Below are positions 15,660 to 23,766 of a stretch of 40,218 nucleotides of DNA, in pieces. The stretch comes from an uncultured Treponema sp. (GTDB lineage Bacteria > Spirochaetota > Spirochaetia > Treponematales > Treponemataceae), in NCBI GenBank assembly GCA_934691925.1, contig CAKUTI010000014.1, forward strand, positions 1-40,218. Direction: 5' to 3'. Made by a program: the position numbers and the translations under genes. The notes under the pieces were generated by a model. It saw nothing but the letters and a program-made list of their open reading frames with translations, made no database searches and was not told where the DNA came from. Position 1 is the stretch's first letter. The number at the start of each line of letters is the position of its first letter.

Positions 15660-15962
15660 TTTTGCGGCTCTCCTCTATTTTTGATATTATTCTTTTTGTT
15701 TTTATGCGATAAAAAATCTGGCTGCCTGAAAAATGCCATCATGCTGGAGTCAAACGCGTTGCGTTCAATCCACAGATTCCGAAACGAGTTCGGAATGACA
15801 TGCCTCGTTTTTTGAGGATTTCAAATCCAAACGGGCAAAAAACAGCTTTTTCGGCAGCTATTTTTCAGTATAACAGACAAAATTGCGACATTTCCGTTGT
15901 GAAATTTTAATTTAGAAGTTTTATTTAAGGATTTTTGATTTTTAGATACCGATAATATTTTT
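15660..15962. other. Intergenic region between divergent ligase and NlpC/P60 genes
   Basis: It carries a short inverted repeat at 15776-15796 that belongs to the same family as 17852-17893, a smaller CCTC/GAGG hairpin near 15803-15817, and GATAAT 6 nt before the downstream ATG. No gene is seen. Confidence 0.6.
15776..15796. repeat. Inverted repeat ATTCCGAA/TTCGGAAT, copy 1
   Basis: Perfect 8-bp arms flank a 5-nt loop (ACGAG). The flanks (AGATTCC and GGAATGACA) match those of the second copy at 17852-17893 in inverted orientation. Confidence 0.7.
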
Positions 15963-17147
15963 ATGGCAATGATAAAAGACAAATCTGTGATAATTTTCAT
16001 AATTCTCGCGTTTTTTTTGATGTCGATTCCGCGGGTCTGCGCGCAAAATGCACAGACTGCGAAAACAGCTTCGATGAGCGCGGGAGAGGCTGCAATCACA
16101 AGGCAGAAGATGGTTGACTATAGCAAAAAATATGTGGGCTGCCCTTACGTTCTCGGCGCGACAGGACCTGAATCCTTTGACTGCTCAGGATTCGTTTTCT
16201 CAGTCTCGCGTGAATCAATCGGAGTCCAGCTTCCGCGCACAACAAAGGCAATCTACAAATTCTGCAAGGATATTGACGACAGCGCGCGCGAAGCAGGCGA
16301 CCTTGTTTTCTTCAAGACGACTTCAAGCGGCGAAGTCTCGCACGTGGGAATCTACATGGGAAACAGCCAGTTTATCCACTGCGTGAGCGACGGCCCGAAC
16401 ACAGGCGTTATCGTCTCGTCATTGAAAGAATCCTACTGGAAATCAAAATACTTCTGCACAAAACGCTATCTTCCGTCGTCAAATTCGGAGCTTCTCGCAG
16501 ACTCGTCAAAATCTAATAATTTGAAACCGCAAGATTCCGAATTTAAAAATTCTGAAAAAAAAACTTCGTCAACGTCCAGCTCATCTAGCCAGCAGAATTC
16601 ATCATCTTCAAAATCTTCCGGCTCAAAATTCGCAGGAAACGGCTTTCTTCAAAAGCTCGTCGCCGACGCGAGCATAAACCTCGACTGGAATTTCTTCACG
16701 CCCGACTATTTCAGGCTCACTTGGCGCGGTCTCGACGCAATGGCGCATATCCGATACGAAGGAAAAAATTTCCGTCCGGGAGTCGGAACTTACATCCGCT
16801 ACGACGCAGGCACGGAAAATCTTCAAATTCCGTTTGTTTTCAGCCTCACGCTAAGCGACTACGTGCGCGCTTTTGCAGGCCCGGTATTTTCAATCGGAAA
16901 GCCGGACTTGCCAGGAAACTCAGACGAGAAAATCAAGAATTCGTTCTTCCCGGGAATTCTCGGAGTCTGCTGGAACACGCCTTCGATAAAAGCCGGAAAA
17001 ACAGAAATCTCGTTCGTTCAGGACATTCACTACACGGTTTTCAACAAGAACGACAGCTCCGCGCTTTCGCCAAGAAAAAGCATTCCGTCAGGTCTCGTTT
17101 TTGCAACAGGAATCCGCGTAACACTTCCGCTCAAAAATTTGTTATAA
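15963..17147 (+). CDS. NlpC/P60 peptidoglycan endopeptidase with barrel-like C-terminal domain
   Basis: 394 aa. A signal peptide (cleavage near residue 28, after CAQ) is followed by an NlpC/P60 domain at about 45-180: KYVGCPYVLGATGPESFDCS contains the catalytic Cys (about 73), SHVGIYMG the His and QFIHC the third residue. It should cleave peptide cross-links in the cell wall. A Ser/Asn-rich linker (about 175-225) leads to a 165-residue tail with alternating aromatic and small residues in strands, such as GVGTYIRYDAG, PFVFSLTLSDYVRAFAGPVF, EISFVQDIHYTVF and LVFATGIRVTLPL. This looks like a small outer-membrane barrel, an unusual partner for this enzyme. Only 8 bp separate it from the next lipoprotein gene. 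Confidence 0.85.
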   Translation: MAMIKDKSVIIFIILAFFLMSIPRVCAQNAQTAKTASMSAGEAAITRQKMVDYSKKYVGCPYVLGATGPESFDCSGFVFSVSRESIGVQLPRTTKAIYKFCKDIDDSAREAGDLVFFKTTSSGEVSHVGIYMGNSQFIHCVSDGPNTGVIVSSLKESYWKSKYFCTKRYLPSSNSELLADSSKSNNLKPQDSEFKNSEKKTSSTSSSSSQQNSSSSKSSGSKFAGNGFLQKLVADASINLDWNFFTPDYFRLTWRGLDAMAHIRYEGKNFRPGVGTYIRYDAGTENLQIPFVFSLTLSDYVRAFAGPVFSIGKPDLPGNSDEKIKNSFFPGILGVCWNTPSIKAGKTEISFVQDIHYTVFNKNDSSALSPRKSIPSGLVFATGIRVTLPLKNLL

Positions 17148-17148
17148 T
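17143..17148 (+). promoter_or_regulatory. Predicted -10 of the 17156 lipoprotein gene (leaderless)
   Basis: A perfect TATAAT overlaps the stop codon of the upstream gene and lies 7 nt before the ATG at 17156. No Shine-Dalgarno is present. The -35 is weak. Confidence 0.45.
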
Positions 17149-17155
17149 CAAAAAC

Positions 17156-17830
17156 ATGGTAAATAAAATAGTGAAAAAAATTAAAATTATTCTGGCAGCA
17201 TTTTTCTCCGCATTTGCTTTCATATTTATTTTTGCCTCATGCAGCCCGAAAATCTCGCTCGCGGCAAAATCTTTGGATTCCGTCGAAATAAAATTCTCGA
17301 CCGCTTTTCCAGAGGCAACGGCGAAAGCCCTCCGGCAAATGACAGGCGAGGGAGACGAAATTCCGATTTTCGCCGAGGCAGACATTCAAAATCTTCTTTC
17401 ACAGGCGGAAACTCAGGACGCGAAAGTCTCAATTCCGACTGCGAACGAGCTTTTTTCAAGCGGAACAATCAAGAATGTGCAACAGAACGTGCTTTCAAAA
17501 TGCAAAATTATTGAAAAAAACGCGAATTCGCTTTCTTTCTCGCTCGGTGCGGAGCAGTTTCAGGCTTTCTACAGCCTTTTGAGCGAGGAATTCAGGTCTT
17601 ATTTTGACTTGATGATGATTCCGGGCCTTATCGGAGAAAAAATGACTGCGGCCGAGTACGAGCAGCTTCTTTCTTCGATGTACGGTCCGACTTTCGCAAA
17701 GGACGTTGTCTCAGGCACGCTTGAAATCTCGCTCTCGTCGCCTGACGGCAAAAAAACTCTGAAAGACACAATCTCGCTCGGAGACATTCTCACGCTCAGC
17801 GAGACAAAAACGTGGAAAATCAGCTGGTAG
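17156..17830 (+). CDS. Lipoprotein of unknown function
   Basis: 224 aa. The frame is open from 16721, but that part overlaps the NlpC gene; the ATG at 17156 begins a lipoprotein signal with a lipobox ending FASC (Cys29). The mature part has the amphipathic pattern of a soluble periplasmic domain, with LSLGAEQFQAFYSLLSEEFR and a C-terminus ETKTWKISW. I do not recognise the family. It sits 8 bp after the NlpC/P60 gene, so a cell-envelope role is plausible. It could be read from the operon or from its own overlapping promoter. Confidence 0.8.
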   Translation: MVNKIVKKIKIILAAFFSAFAFIFIFASCSPKISLAAKSLDSVEIKFSTAFPEATAKALRQMTGEGDEIPIFAEADIQNLLSQAETQDAKVSIPTANELFSSGTIKNVQQNVLSKCKIIEKNANSLSFSLGAEQFQAFYSLLSEEFRSYFDLMMIPGLIGEKMTAAEYEQLLSSMYGPTFAKDVVSGTLEISLSSPDGKKTLKDTISLGDILTLSETKTWKISW

Positions 17831-17851
17831 AAAGCAGTGCAACAAGTTGTC

Positions 17852-17893
17852 ATTCCGAACTCGAGTTCTATTGAACTCGCTTTGATTCGGAAT
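17852..17893. repeat. Inverted repeat ATTCCGAA/TTCGGAAT, copy 2, with a GTCATTGCGAG-type repeat next to it
   Basis: The outer arms are identical to copy 1; an inner perfect CGAGTTC-TATT-GAACTCG stem makes a two-step hairpin. Immediately downstream (17912-17943) lies GTCATTGCGAG...GAAGCAATC, a common bacterial intergenic repeat type, partly mirrored at 17960-17970. The block fills most of the intergenic space between the convergent lipoprotein and coaBC genes. Confidence 0.65.
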
Positions 17894-18017
17894 CTACAAA
17901 CTGAATACAACGTCATTGCGAGAAGCGAAGCAACGAAGCAATCAATTAAAAAGAAACGCAATCGCTTCGTCAAAATCATGCCCCGCAACAACAAAAACGC
18001 CTTTTCACAACCTTAAA

Positions 18018-19223
18018 TCAGTCATCTGATTTGCCGTTAATCGACTTCAAAATCTCGTCCAGAATCACGTCTGCAACCTGATTTTTTGTCATAACGGGGA
18101 GCTCTTCCACAGAATTTCTTGTAATTAAAGTCACAATGTTTGTGTCGCCGCCGAACCCTGCGCCTTTCACTTTTAGATTGTTCGCAACAACCATGTCAAG
18201 ATTCTTTTTTTCGAGCTTCGCCTTCGAGTTTTCAACCATATTTTGCGTCTCCATGCTGAATCCGCATAAAAACTGATTTTTCTTGTTCTCGCCCAAGTAT
18301 TTTAAAATGTCGTCCGTGCGCTCAAGCGGAATCGCCGAGTCTCCGTCAAATTTCTTAATTTTCTCGCTGCTCACATTTTTCGGCCGGTAGTCGGCAACTG
18401 CAGCGGCTTTTATCACGATATCCGCGCTCTCATATTCGCTTTTCACCGCCTCGAACATTTCCTTCGCGCTCACAACGCCGATTTTTTTCACGAACAAAGG
18501 AGACTCAAGATTTGTCGGGCCTGAGACAAGCACAACTTGTGCGCCTCTGTTCGCCGCCCTTTCCGCAATCGCGTAGCCCATTTTCCCCGAGGAATGGTTT
18601 GTGATGAATCTCACCGGGTCAAGTGCCTCCTGAGTCGGGCCGGCGGTAACAACAATTTTCTTTCCAGAAAGGTCTTTTTTCTGTCCGATTTCAAAAATTA
18701 TATGCTTCAGAATCGTCTCAGGCTCTGCCATTTTTCCTTTTCCGCTGTCTCCGCACGCAAGATGGCCAACCACAGGCTCGATGATTTTGTATCCGTATTT
18801 TTTGCAGAGCGAAAGATTGTCCTGTGTCACAGGATTCTCGTACATTTGAGTGTTCATCGCAGGCGCAAGCAGCTTTGGGCTTTTGCAGGCGAGAAACGTT
18901 GTTGAAAGCATATCGTCCGCAATTCCGTGAACAATTTTTGCAATCACATTGGCATCCGCAGGCGCGACAACAAAAATATCCGCCGCTTTCGCAAGCGAGA
19001 CATGCTCAACATTGAATTCAAAATTGCGGTCAAAAGTGTCAACAAGGCATTTGTGAGATGTCAAAGTCTCAAAAGTTATCGGATTTATGAAATTCACCGC
19101 GTTTTTTGTCATTATCACGTGAACGTCCGCATGGTTTTTCACAAGAAGGCTCGCGAGCATCGCGGACTTGTATGCAGCAATGCTTCCGCTCACGCCAAGA
19201 ACAACTGTTTTTCCTTTCAGCAT
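18018..19223 (-). CDS. coaBC: Bifunctional phosphopantothenoylcysteine decarboxylase / phosphopantothenate-cysteine ligase
   Basis: 401 aa. It makes 4'-phosphopantetheine for CoA in two steps. The N-terminal CoaC half has the flavin motif GVSGSIAAYK, the catalytic His in EHVSLAKAAD, the PAMN motif (APAMNTQMYENP) and the cysteine motif ACGDSGKGKMAEP. The CoaB half starts near residue 190 with KKIVVTAGPTQEALDPVRFI TN (split here) and NHSSGKMGYAIAE, with the KIKK motif at SSEKIKKFDG. The ATG at 19223 is preferred over the GTG six bases upstream because of AGAGG spacing. It starts 2 bp after the thioesterase stop codon. Confidence 0.96.
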   Translation of the reverse strand: MLKGKTVVLGVSGSIAAYKSAMLASLLVKNHADVHVIMTKNAVNFINPITFETLTSHKCLVDTFDRNFEFNVEHVSLAKAADIFVVAPADANVIAKIVHGIADDMLSTTFLACKSPKLLAPAMNTQMYENPVTQDNLSLCKKYGYKIIEPVVGHLACGDSGKGKMAEPETILKHIIFEIGQKKDLSGKKIVVTAGPTQEALDPVRFITNHSSGKMGYAIAERAANRGAQVVLVSGPTNLESPLFVKKIGVVSAKEMFEAVKSEYESADIVIKAAAVADYRPKNVSSEKIKKFDGDSAIPLERTDDILKYLGENKKNQFLCGFSMETQNMVENSKAKLEKKNLDMVVANNLKVKGAGFGGDTNIVTLITRNSVEELPVMTKNQVADVILDEILKSINGKSDD

Positions 19224-19225
19224 AA

Positions 19226-19657
19226 TCACACCTCTTTAAGAAGATTCTCAACTTTTTCCGTGAAGATTTTCGGGCAGAAAAACTGCGCCTTGCCAGAATC
19301 GAGGCTCACGCACATCTGGCTGACGCTTCCTTTTGTCATAAGCCCGCCGGTTTTCGCGTTGAAAAGCTCGAACTTCATTTTTATCATATTTTTGTACTCA
19401 ACGAGAGCAGCTTTCGCACGGCACACATCGCCGAATCGGAGCGGCTTCAAGTATTTTATCTGCACTTCCGCAACAGGAAAAGCAAAGCCCGATTTTTCCA
19501 TCTCATCGTAGTTGTAGCCGATTTTGTCCAGCAAGGCGCATCTTGCGCGCTCAAAATAATTTATGTAGTTTCCGTGCCAGACGATTTTCATCGGGTCGCA
19601 GTCGTTAAAGTCAACTTTGAATTCAATTTCAGCTTCAAGATTCATTTTCTCGTCCAT
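19226..19657 (-). CDS. Acyl-CoA thioesterase, hotdog fold (YbgC/4HBT type)
   Basis: 143 aa. The 4HBT signature FNDCDPMKIVWHGNYINYFERAR (split between F and N) is at about residues 15-38; the catalytic acidic residue is the Asp of the DCD stretch. EVQIKYLKPLRFGD and FELFNAKTGGLMTKGSV follow the YbgC/FcbC pattern. It hydrolyses short or aromatic acyl-CoA or acyl-ACP; the substrate is not predictable. It is co-transcribed with coaBC. The first ATG (19657) and the fifth codon ATG (19645) are both possible; no good Shine-Dalgarno decides. Confidence 0.88.
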   Translation of the reverse strand: MDEKMNLEAEIEFKVDFNDCDPMKIVWHGNYINYFERARCALLDKIGYNYDEMEKSGFAFPVAEVQIKYLKPLRFGDVCRAKAALVEYKNMIKMKFELFNAKTGGLMTKGSVSQMCVSLDSGKAQFFCPKIFTEKVENLLKEV

Positions 19658-19822
19658 AAAGATTTTGATTCAGGCGGATTTTGTTTTTGCCTCTTAGACA
19701 TTCCGCCAAACCAGCCGTTCGACATCTATCGACATTCGCTTTTTTAACCATTTCGCCGTTTTTATCGCTCAATATCCGCCGTTTTGACAAATTTTTCGCT
19801 TAGAAGTCCGACAAATTCTCTT

Positions 19823-22111
19823 TTATTTGCTTTTCAGCTTGAAAACGCCGTCCCAGTCGGCCGCAGGCGGATTCTCCTTGAAATGCCTGATTCTGTCGAT
19901 AAAGACGACCGAAGGCATATCGTTGTATTTCTGGGCGCAAAGAGAAAAGCATTTCTCGCTCTCGTCCCATTTCTGCTCGCGGTACAAAGAAAGACCTTTC
20001 TCGAAAATCTCCTTGATTTCAGAAAGCTTTTCCGCCGCAAATTTCGCCTCCTGCAAAATCTCGTAGATTCTGACCGGCTTTGTTTTTCCTTTAACAGTGA
20101 TAAAGTCAAGCTCGCGGCAGATGAAAGTGTCCTTTAGCTTTTCAAAGACCGTCTCGGTTATAATCGCCTTTGAGCCGTAAACTTTGTTCGCGCCTTCAAG
20201 CCGCGCCGCAAGATTCACAGCGTCGCCGATTGAAGTAAAATCCTTTCGCGTCCTTGAGCCGACCGAGCCGAAAATCACTTTTCCGGAATTTATTCCGATC
20301 CCGATTGAAACAAAGGTTGTGCCGTCCGCTACAGAAAGCTCCTGCTGCTCCTTCATCGCCGAGCGGATTTCCATAGCCGCCTTGCACGCGTTGTATTCCT
20401 TTTTCGCGCCGGAAAAAAACGCCATCATCTCGTCGCCAGCGTATTTGTCGATGTCGCCGCCGTTCTTCAAAATAATTTCAGTCTCGATGTCAAGATAATG
20501 ATTCAAAAGCTCCACGACTTTTCTCGGAGACATTCCCTCGCAAAGAGACGTGAAATTTCTGATGTCCGTGAAAAGAAAGCACAAGTCGCGTGAAGTTGTG
20601 CTCCGCTTGCTTTCCTTTTCCGCGTGCCTGAGCGTTGACATCGAAATATACGGAACAATTCCCTTTATCAGGCTCACCATATTTCCGATTTCAGTTGAAA
20701 GCCCTTTTATCTCGTCCTTTGTTCTGATTATGTCGCAAAATTCAATCTCGCCCGCGCCGCTCCTGTCTTTTCCGTCGCCTTTAGAAAGCAAGTCCTCAAT
20801 CTGCCTTGACGTTTTTCTTACGTTCGCGCGGAGATACAAAAGAGGATTTATCAATTTGTCTGAGACAAAAAACGACACAACAATAGAAAGATAGATGAAA
20901 ATCACAATCGCGGAAAAAACAAAGACTTTCGTCTTAAAATACTGCCGCATCAAAACTTCCTGCCGGTAAGTCACAATCGAGAATCCGACAAGCTTGCGTC
21001 CATCTTTTCTTGCGAAAGTTACAGGATAAATATATTTGCAGGTTTTTCCGTCCTTGTCGTAGACGAACGAATTTCTATAGCTTCCGCTCTGGTACATTCT
21101 GATGTACTCACGCGCCTGCGAGTCTGAAATAGACTTTTCCTTGGCTGCGATTTTTGAAGGCTGGCCTGTCGTGTATGCAAAAACGTCAAAATGCGGAAGC
21201 TCCGTCTGGGAATTTATTTTTTCAAGATAGACATTTGAATTTTCCCCGGTGATTATGATGTCAATCCGCTCGTAAGGAGTTCCGGAATAGCTGTTCGTGC
21301 TTTTCTGCGCGTCAAAGTAAGCCGAGATTTTCTCGTATTTTCCTTCCGCAGAGTCGTAAACAGCCGCCGTCTGCTCCGCCTGAGTTTTTCCAACGTCGCT
21401 TACAGCCTCGGTAATCATCGTCTTGTACGCTTTCAGAATTGTAAAAGTAAAAAGCGCGAGAACCACCGAAATCGAAAGAACCAGAGTCAAAATGATTTTT
21501 GTCTTTATTGAAGATTTTGAATTTCTGCTTTCCGCCTGAATCGCCTTGTACTCAGAATATCGCCCGTCAGAATTGCGCTCGTAGTGAAGAGCGTAAAATG
21601 CCATGAACGCGTGAAGAGCGAAGCATGAAAAAAACGCCGCGTAAACTCGCCACGGCAAAAGCGAAAACCATCTTGCGGCGTTCGCGTTCGCAACAAGAAG
21701 AACAACCGCGCAGTAAAGATAAATCGTAAGGCTCGCAAAAGTGAGAATATAAAGGATTTTCTTTAAATTATCCTTTATGAAAAGCGAAAGAATCAGGAAA
21801 AGAGAATTCAATGGAAGAAAATAAATCAGAAAAAGCGGCCAGTAAAAAATCGTCTCGCGGACAGAGGCGATTCCGTCCTCAAAAGGAAGAAAAATCGGAT
21901 AAAGAAAGTCAGGAGCCGATTCAGAATCAAAAAGATTCAAGGAATCCATTCCGACCGGAAGCGCGAAAAGAACAGCGAGAAAAGCCGCCGGCACAAGATG
22001 AAGAACGTATTTTAGGATAATATTTTTATTTGAAGAAAAAAACGAGCAGATATTGGAAAGCAAAAGGCTTGATTTATTTTTCAAGCCAGCAAAAAAAACA
22101 GGAAATTTCAT
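19823..22111 (-). CDS. Class III adenylate/guanylate cyclase with periplasmic sensor and HAMP-like region
   Basis: 762 aa. Membrane segments cluster in the first 190 residues, with one near 208-230 and one near 395-420; between these last two lies a roughly 165-residue extracytoplasmic sensor. A HAMP-like linker leads to the class III cyclase domain at about 500-690: FTDIRNFTSLCE (first metal Asp, about 512), GDIDKYAGDEMMAFF (second Asp, about 552), SIGDAVNLAARLEG (transition-state Asn/Arg) and VKGKTKPVRIYEI. The substrate-selecting Lys and Asp positions suit ATP. A TPR-like C-terminal helix pair follows. The ATG at 22111 is preferred to a GTG one codon earlier; TAGAAT lies 6 nt before it. 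Divergent from pyrB. Confidence 0.93.
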   Translation of the reverse strand: MKFPVFFAGLKNKSSLLLSNICSFFSSNKNIILKYVLHLVPAAFLAVLFALPVGMDSLNLFDSESAPDFLYPIFLPFEDGIASVRETIFYWPLFLIYFLPLNSLFLILSLFIKDNLKKILYILTFASLTIYLYCAVVLLVANANAARWFSLLPWRVYAAFFSCFALHAFMAFYALHYERNSDGRYSEYKAIQAESRNSKSSIKTKIILTLVLSISVVLALFTFTILKAYKTMITEAVSDVGKTQAEQTAAVYDSAEGKYEKISAYFDAQKSTNSYSGTPYERIDIIITGENSNVYLEKINSQTELPHFDVFAYTTGQPSKIAAKEKSISDSQAREYIRMYQSGSYRNSFVYDKDGKTCKYIYPVTFARKDGRKLVGFSIVTYRQEVLMRQYFKTKVFVFSAIVIFIYLSIVVSFFVSDKLINPLLYLRANVRKTSRQIEDLLSKGDGKDRSGAGEIEFCDIIRTKDEIKGLSTEIGNMVSLIKGIVPYISMSTLRHAEKESKRSTTSRDLCFLFTDIRNFTSLCEGMSPRKVVELLNHYLDIETEIILKNGGDIDKYAGDEMMAFFSGAKKEYNACKAAMEIRSAMKEQQELSVADGTTFVSIGIGINSGKVIFGSVGSRTRKDFTSIGDAVNLAARLEGANKVYGSKAIITETVFEKLKDTFICRELDFITVKGKTKPVRIYEILQEAKFAAEKLSEIKEIFEKGLSLYREQKWDESEKCFSLCAQKYNDMPSVVFIDRIRHFKENPPAADWDGVFKLKSK

Positions 22112-22117
22112 CACGCT

Positions 22118-22123
22118 ATTCTA
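22118..22123 (-). promoter_or_regulatory. Predicted -10 of the cyclase gene (leaderless)
   Basis: TAGAAT on the minus strand is followed by 6 nt and the ATG at 22111. No Shine-Dalgarno is present. The -35 is not clear. Confidence 0.4.
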
Positions 22124-22241
22124 TCAAATTTTCAAAAGTTATGTTTGCGGCGGAATTTTGAGATTTTTACATAATTTTCATTTTTCCTTGCGATTTCGAT
22201 TTTTTCCGCAGTTCTGACTTCATTCGTGATTCCGATTTCTA

Positions 22242-22270
22242 TTACCATAAAGGCGATTATGTGTTAAAAT
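22242..22270 (+). promoter_or_regulatory. Predicted promoter of pyrB (leaderless)
   Basis: TTACCA (-35), 17 bp, then an extended -10 TGTTAAAAT with TAAAAT at 22265-22270, 8 nt before the ATG at 22279. No leader remains for an attenuator or PyrR-type site. Confidence 0.55.
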
Positions 22271-22278
22271 CATGTCAT

Positions 22279-23199
22279 ATGCTAAAGGGACGAAATTTAA
22301 TAAAACCAAACGATTTGACAGTTTCTGAAATTGACGAGATTTGCTCATTGGCCGAGCAGATTATTGTTGATCCTGTTTCTTTTCAAGATGTGTGTCGCGG
22401 GAAAATTCTTGCGACACTTTTTTTTGAGCCAAGCACAAGAACGAGGCTCAGCTTTGAGGCTGCGATGCTCCATTTGGGAGGAAGCGTGGAAGGCTTTTCC
22501 GACGCGTCGAATTCATCAACAGTAAAGGGAGAAACTCTGTCAGACACAATCCGCGTTGTCTCTTCCTATGTTGACGTGATTGCAATGCGCTCGCCAAAGG
22601 AAGGCGCGGCTCTTCTTGCAAGCCAATACTCAAACTGCCCTGTAATCAACGCTGGCGACGGCGGACATTACCATCCGACCCAGACTTTGACCGACCTGCT
22701 CACAATCCGCGCGCTTCAAGGCGGCTTTGAAGGACACACAATCGGATTCTGCGGAGACCTCAAATTCGGAAGAACAGTCCACTCGCTCGCAGAGGCTATG
22801 TCGAGATACAAGAACAATAAATTTATCTTCATCAGCCCGAAAGAGCTTCAAGTTCCTGAATATGTGACGCAAAATCTTGAGGCTGCAGGAATCGAATACA
22901 CAACTGCAGAGCGTCTTGAAAATGTAATCGGCGACCTCGACATTCTCTATATGACACGAGTCCAGAAGGAAAGATTTTTCAACGAGCAGGATTACATCAG
23001 GCTAAAGGACAGCTACATTCTCGACAAATCGAAAATGGCGCTCGCCAAAAAGGATATGATTGTCCTGCATCCGCTTCCGCGCGTGAACGAAATCAGCCCG
23101 GAAGTTGACTCTGACCCGCGGGCTGCCTACTTCAAGCAGGTAAAATACGGAATGTACGTCAGAATGGCTTTGATGGCAAAGCTCACAGGCGCGCTTTAA
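22279..23199 (+). CDS. pyrB: Aspartate carbamoyltransferase catalytic chain
   Basis: 306 aa. It condenses carbamoyl phosphate with aspartate, the committed pyrimidine step. The carbamoyl-phosphate motif [13 protein letters not shown] is near residue 46, followed by [30 protein letters not shown] and HPLPRVNEI. Length fits the roughly 310-aa class that pairs with PyrI. The frame is open to a GTG at 22261, but the ATG at 22279 is the natural start ([10 protein letters not shown]). It is followed 28 bp later by pyrI, so the holoenzyme is probably the allosteric E. coli-like c6r6 type. Confidence 0.96.
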   Translation: MLKGRNLIKPNDLTVSEIDEICSLAEQIIVDPVSFQDVCRGKILATLFFEPSTRTRLSFEAAMLHLGGSVEGFSDASNSSTVKGETLSDTIRVVSSYVDVIAMRSPKEGAALLASQYSNCPVINAGDGGHYHPTQTLTDLLTIRALQGGFEGHTIGFCGDLKFGRTVHSLAEAMSRYKNNKFIFISPKELQVPEYVTQNLEAAGIEYTTAERLENVIGDLDILYMTRVQKERFFNEQDYIRLKDSYILDKSKMALAKKDMIVLHPLPRVNEISPEVDSDPRAAYFKQVKYGMYVRMALMAKLTGAL

Positions 23200-23227
23200 C
23201 AAAGGCGATTTCTAACAGGAGAAAAAA

Positions 23228-23665
23228 ATGCTGAACGTAGACACAATTAAGAACGGACTTGTTATTGACCATATAAAAGCGGGCTTCGGTCCTCAGATTT
23301 TCCATTATCTCGGGCTGGACAAGGCAAATTTCAGCTGCGCGCTGATAATGAACGTTCCGTCAAAAAAGAACGGCAGAAAAGACATCATTAAAATCGACAA
23401 CATTATCGACATCGACTATTCGGTTTTGGGATTCATCGACCCGAACATCTCTATTGCAGTCATAAAAGACGAGAAAATCGTGCGGAAAATCAAGATGGAG
23501 CTTCCTGACCGCGTTGAGAACGTAATCAAGTGCAAAAATCCGCGCTGCATAACAATCACGGAGCATTATGTTCCGTCGGTCTTTACGCTCGCGAACCGCG
23601 AAAAAGCCCAGTACCGCTGCATGTACTGCGACGCTCCGTTTCAGGCAGGCTCGATTGAGCTTTAA
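23228..23665 (+). CDS. pyrI: Aspartate carbamoyltransferase regulatory chain
   Basis: 145 aa. The N-terminal allosteric domain has IDHIKAGFG, the typical nucleotide-site start. The C-terminal zinc domain has four Cys in CKNPRC and YRCMYC (about 101-138). It binds ATP/CTP effectors and bridges PyrB trimers. A GGAG Shine-Dalgarno lies upstream. Its presence indicates nucleotide feedback at the enzyme level. Confidence 0.96.
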   Translation: MLNVDTIKNGLVIDHIKAGFGPQIFHYLGLDKANFSCALIMNVPSKKNGRKDIIKIDNIIDIDYSVLGFIDPNISIAVIKDEKIVRKIKMELPDRVENVIKCKNPRCITITEHYVPSVFTLANREKAQYRCMYCDAPFQAGSIEL

Positions 23666-23766
23666 GCGATTTTTGTTCAAGCGTTTTTTTTCGGAATAAA
23701 AAACGGATAAAAATCCAATTCAAAACAAAAAAAACTGAAAGTTAGACGATTAAAAATGGAGAAAAA

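Noticed and set aside
16721..17155. Long N-terminal extension of the 17156 lipoprotein
   Set aside because: It overlaps the NlpC/P60 gene in another frame; the ATG at 17156 starts a proper lipoprotein signal.
22115..22278. PyrR-type attenuator or uracil riboswitch before pyrB
   Set aside because: The predicted promoter leaves no leader RNA, and no paired anti-terminator/terminator stems were found.
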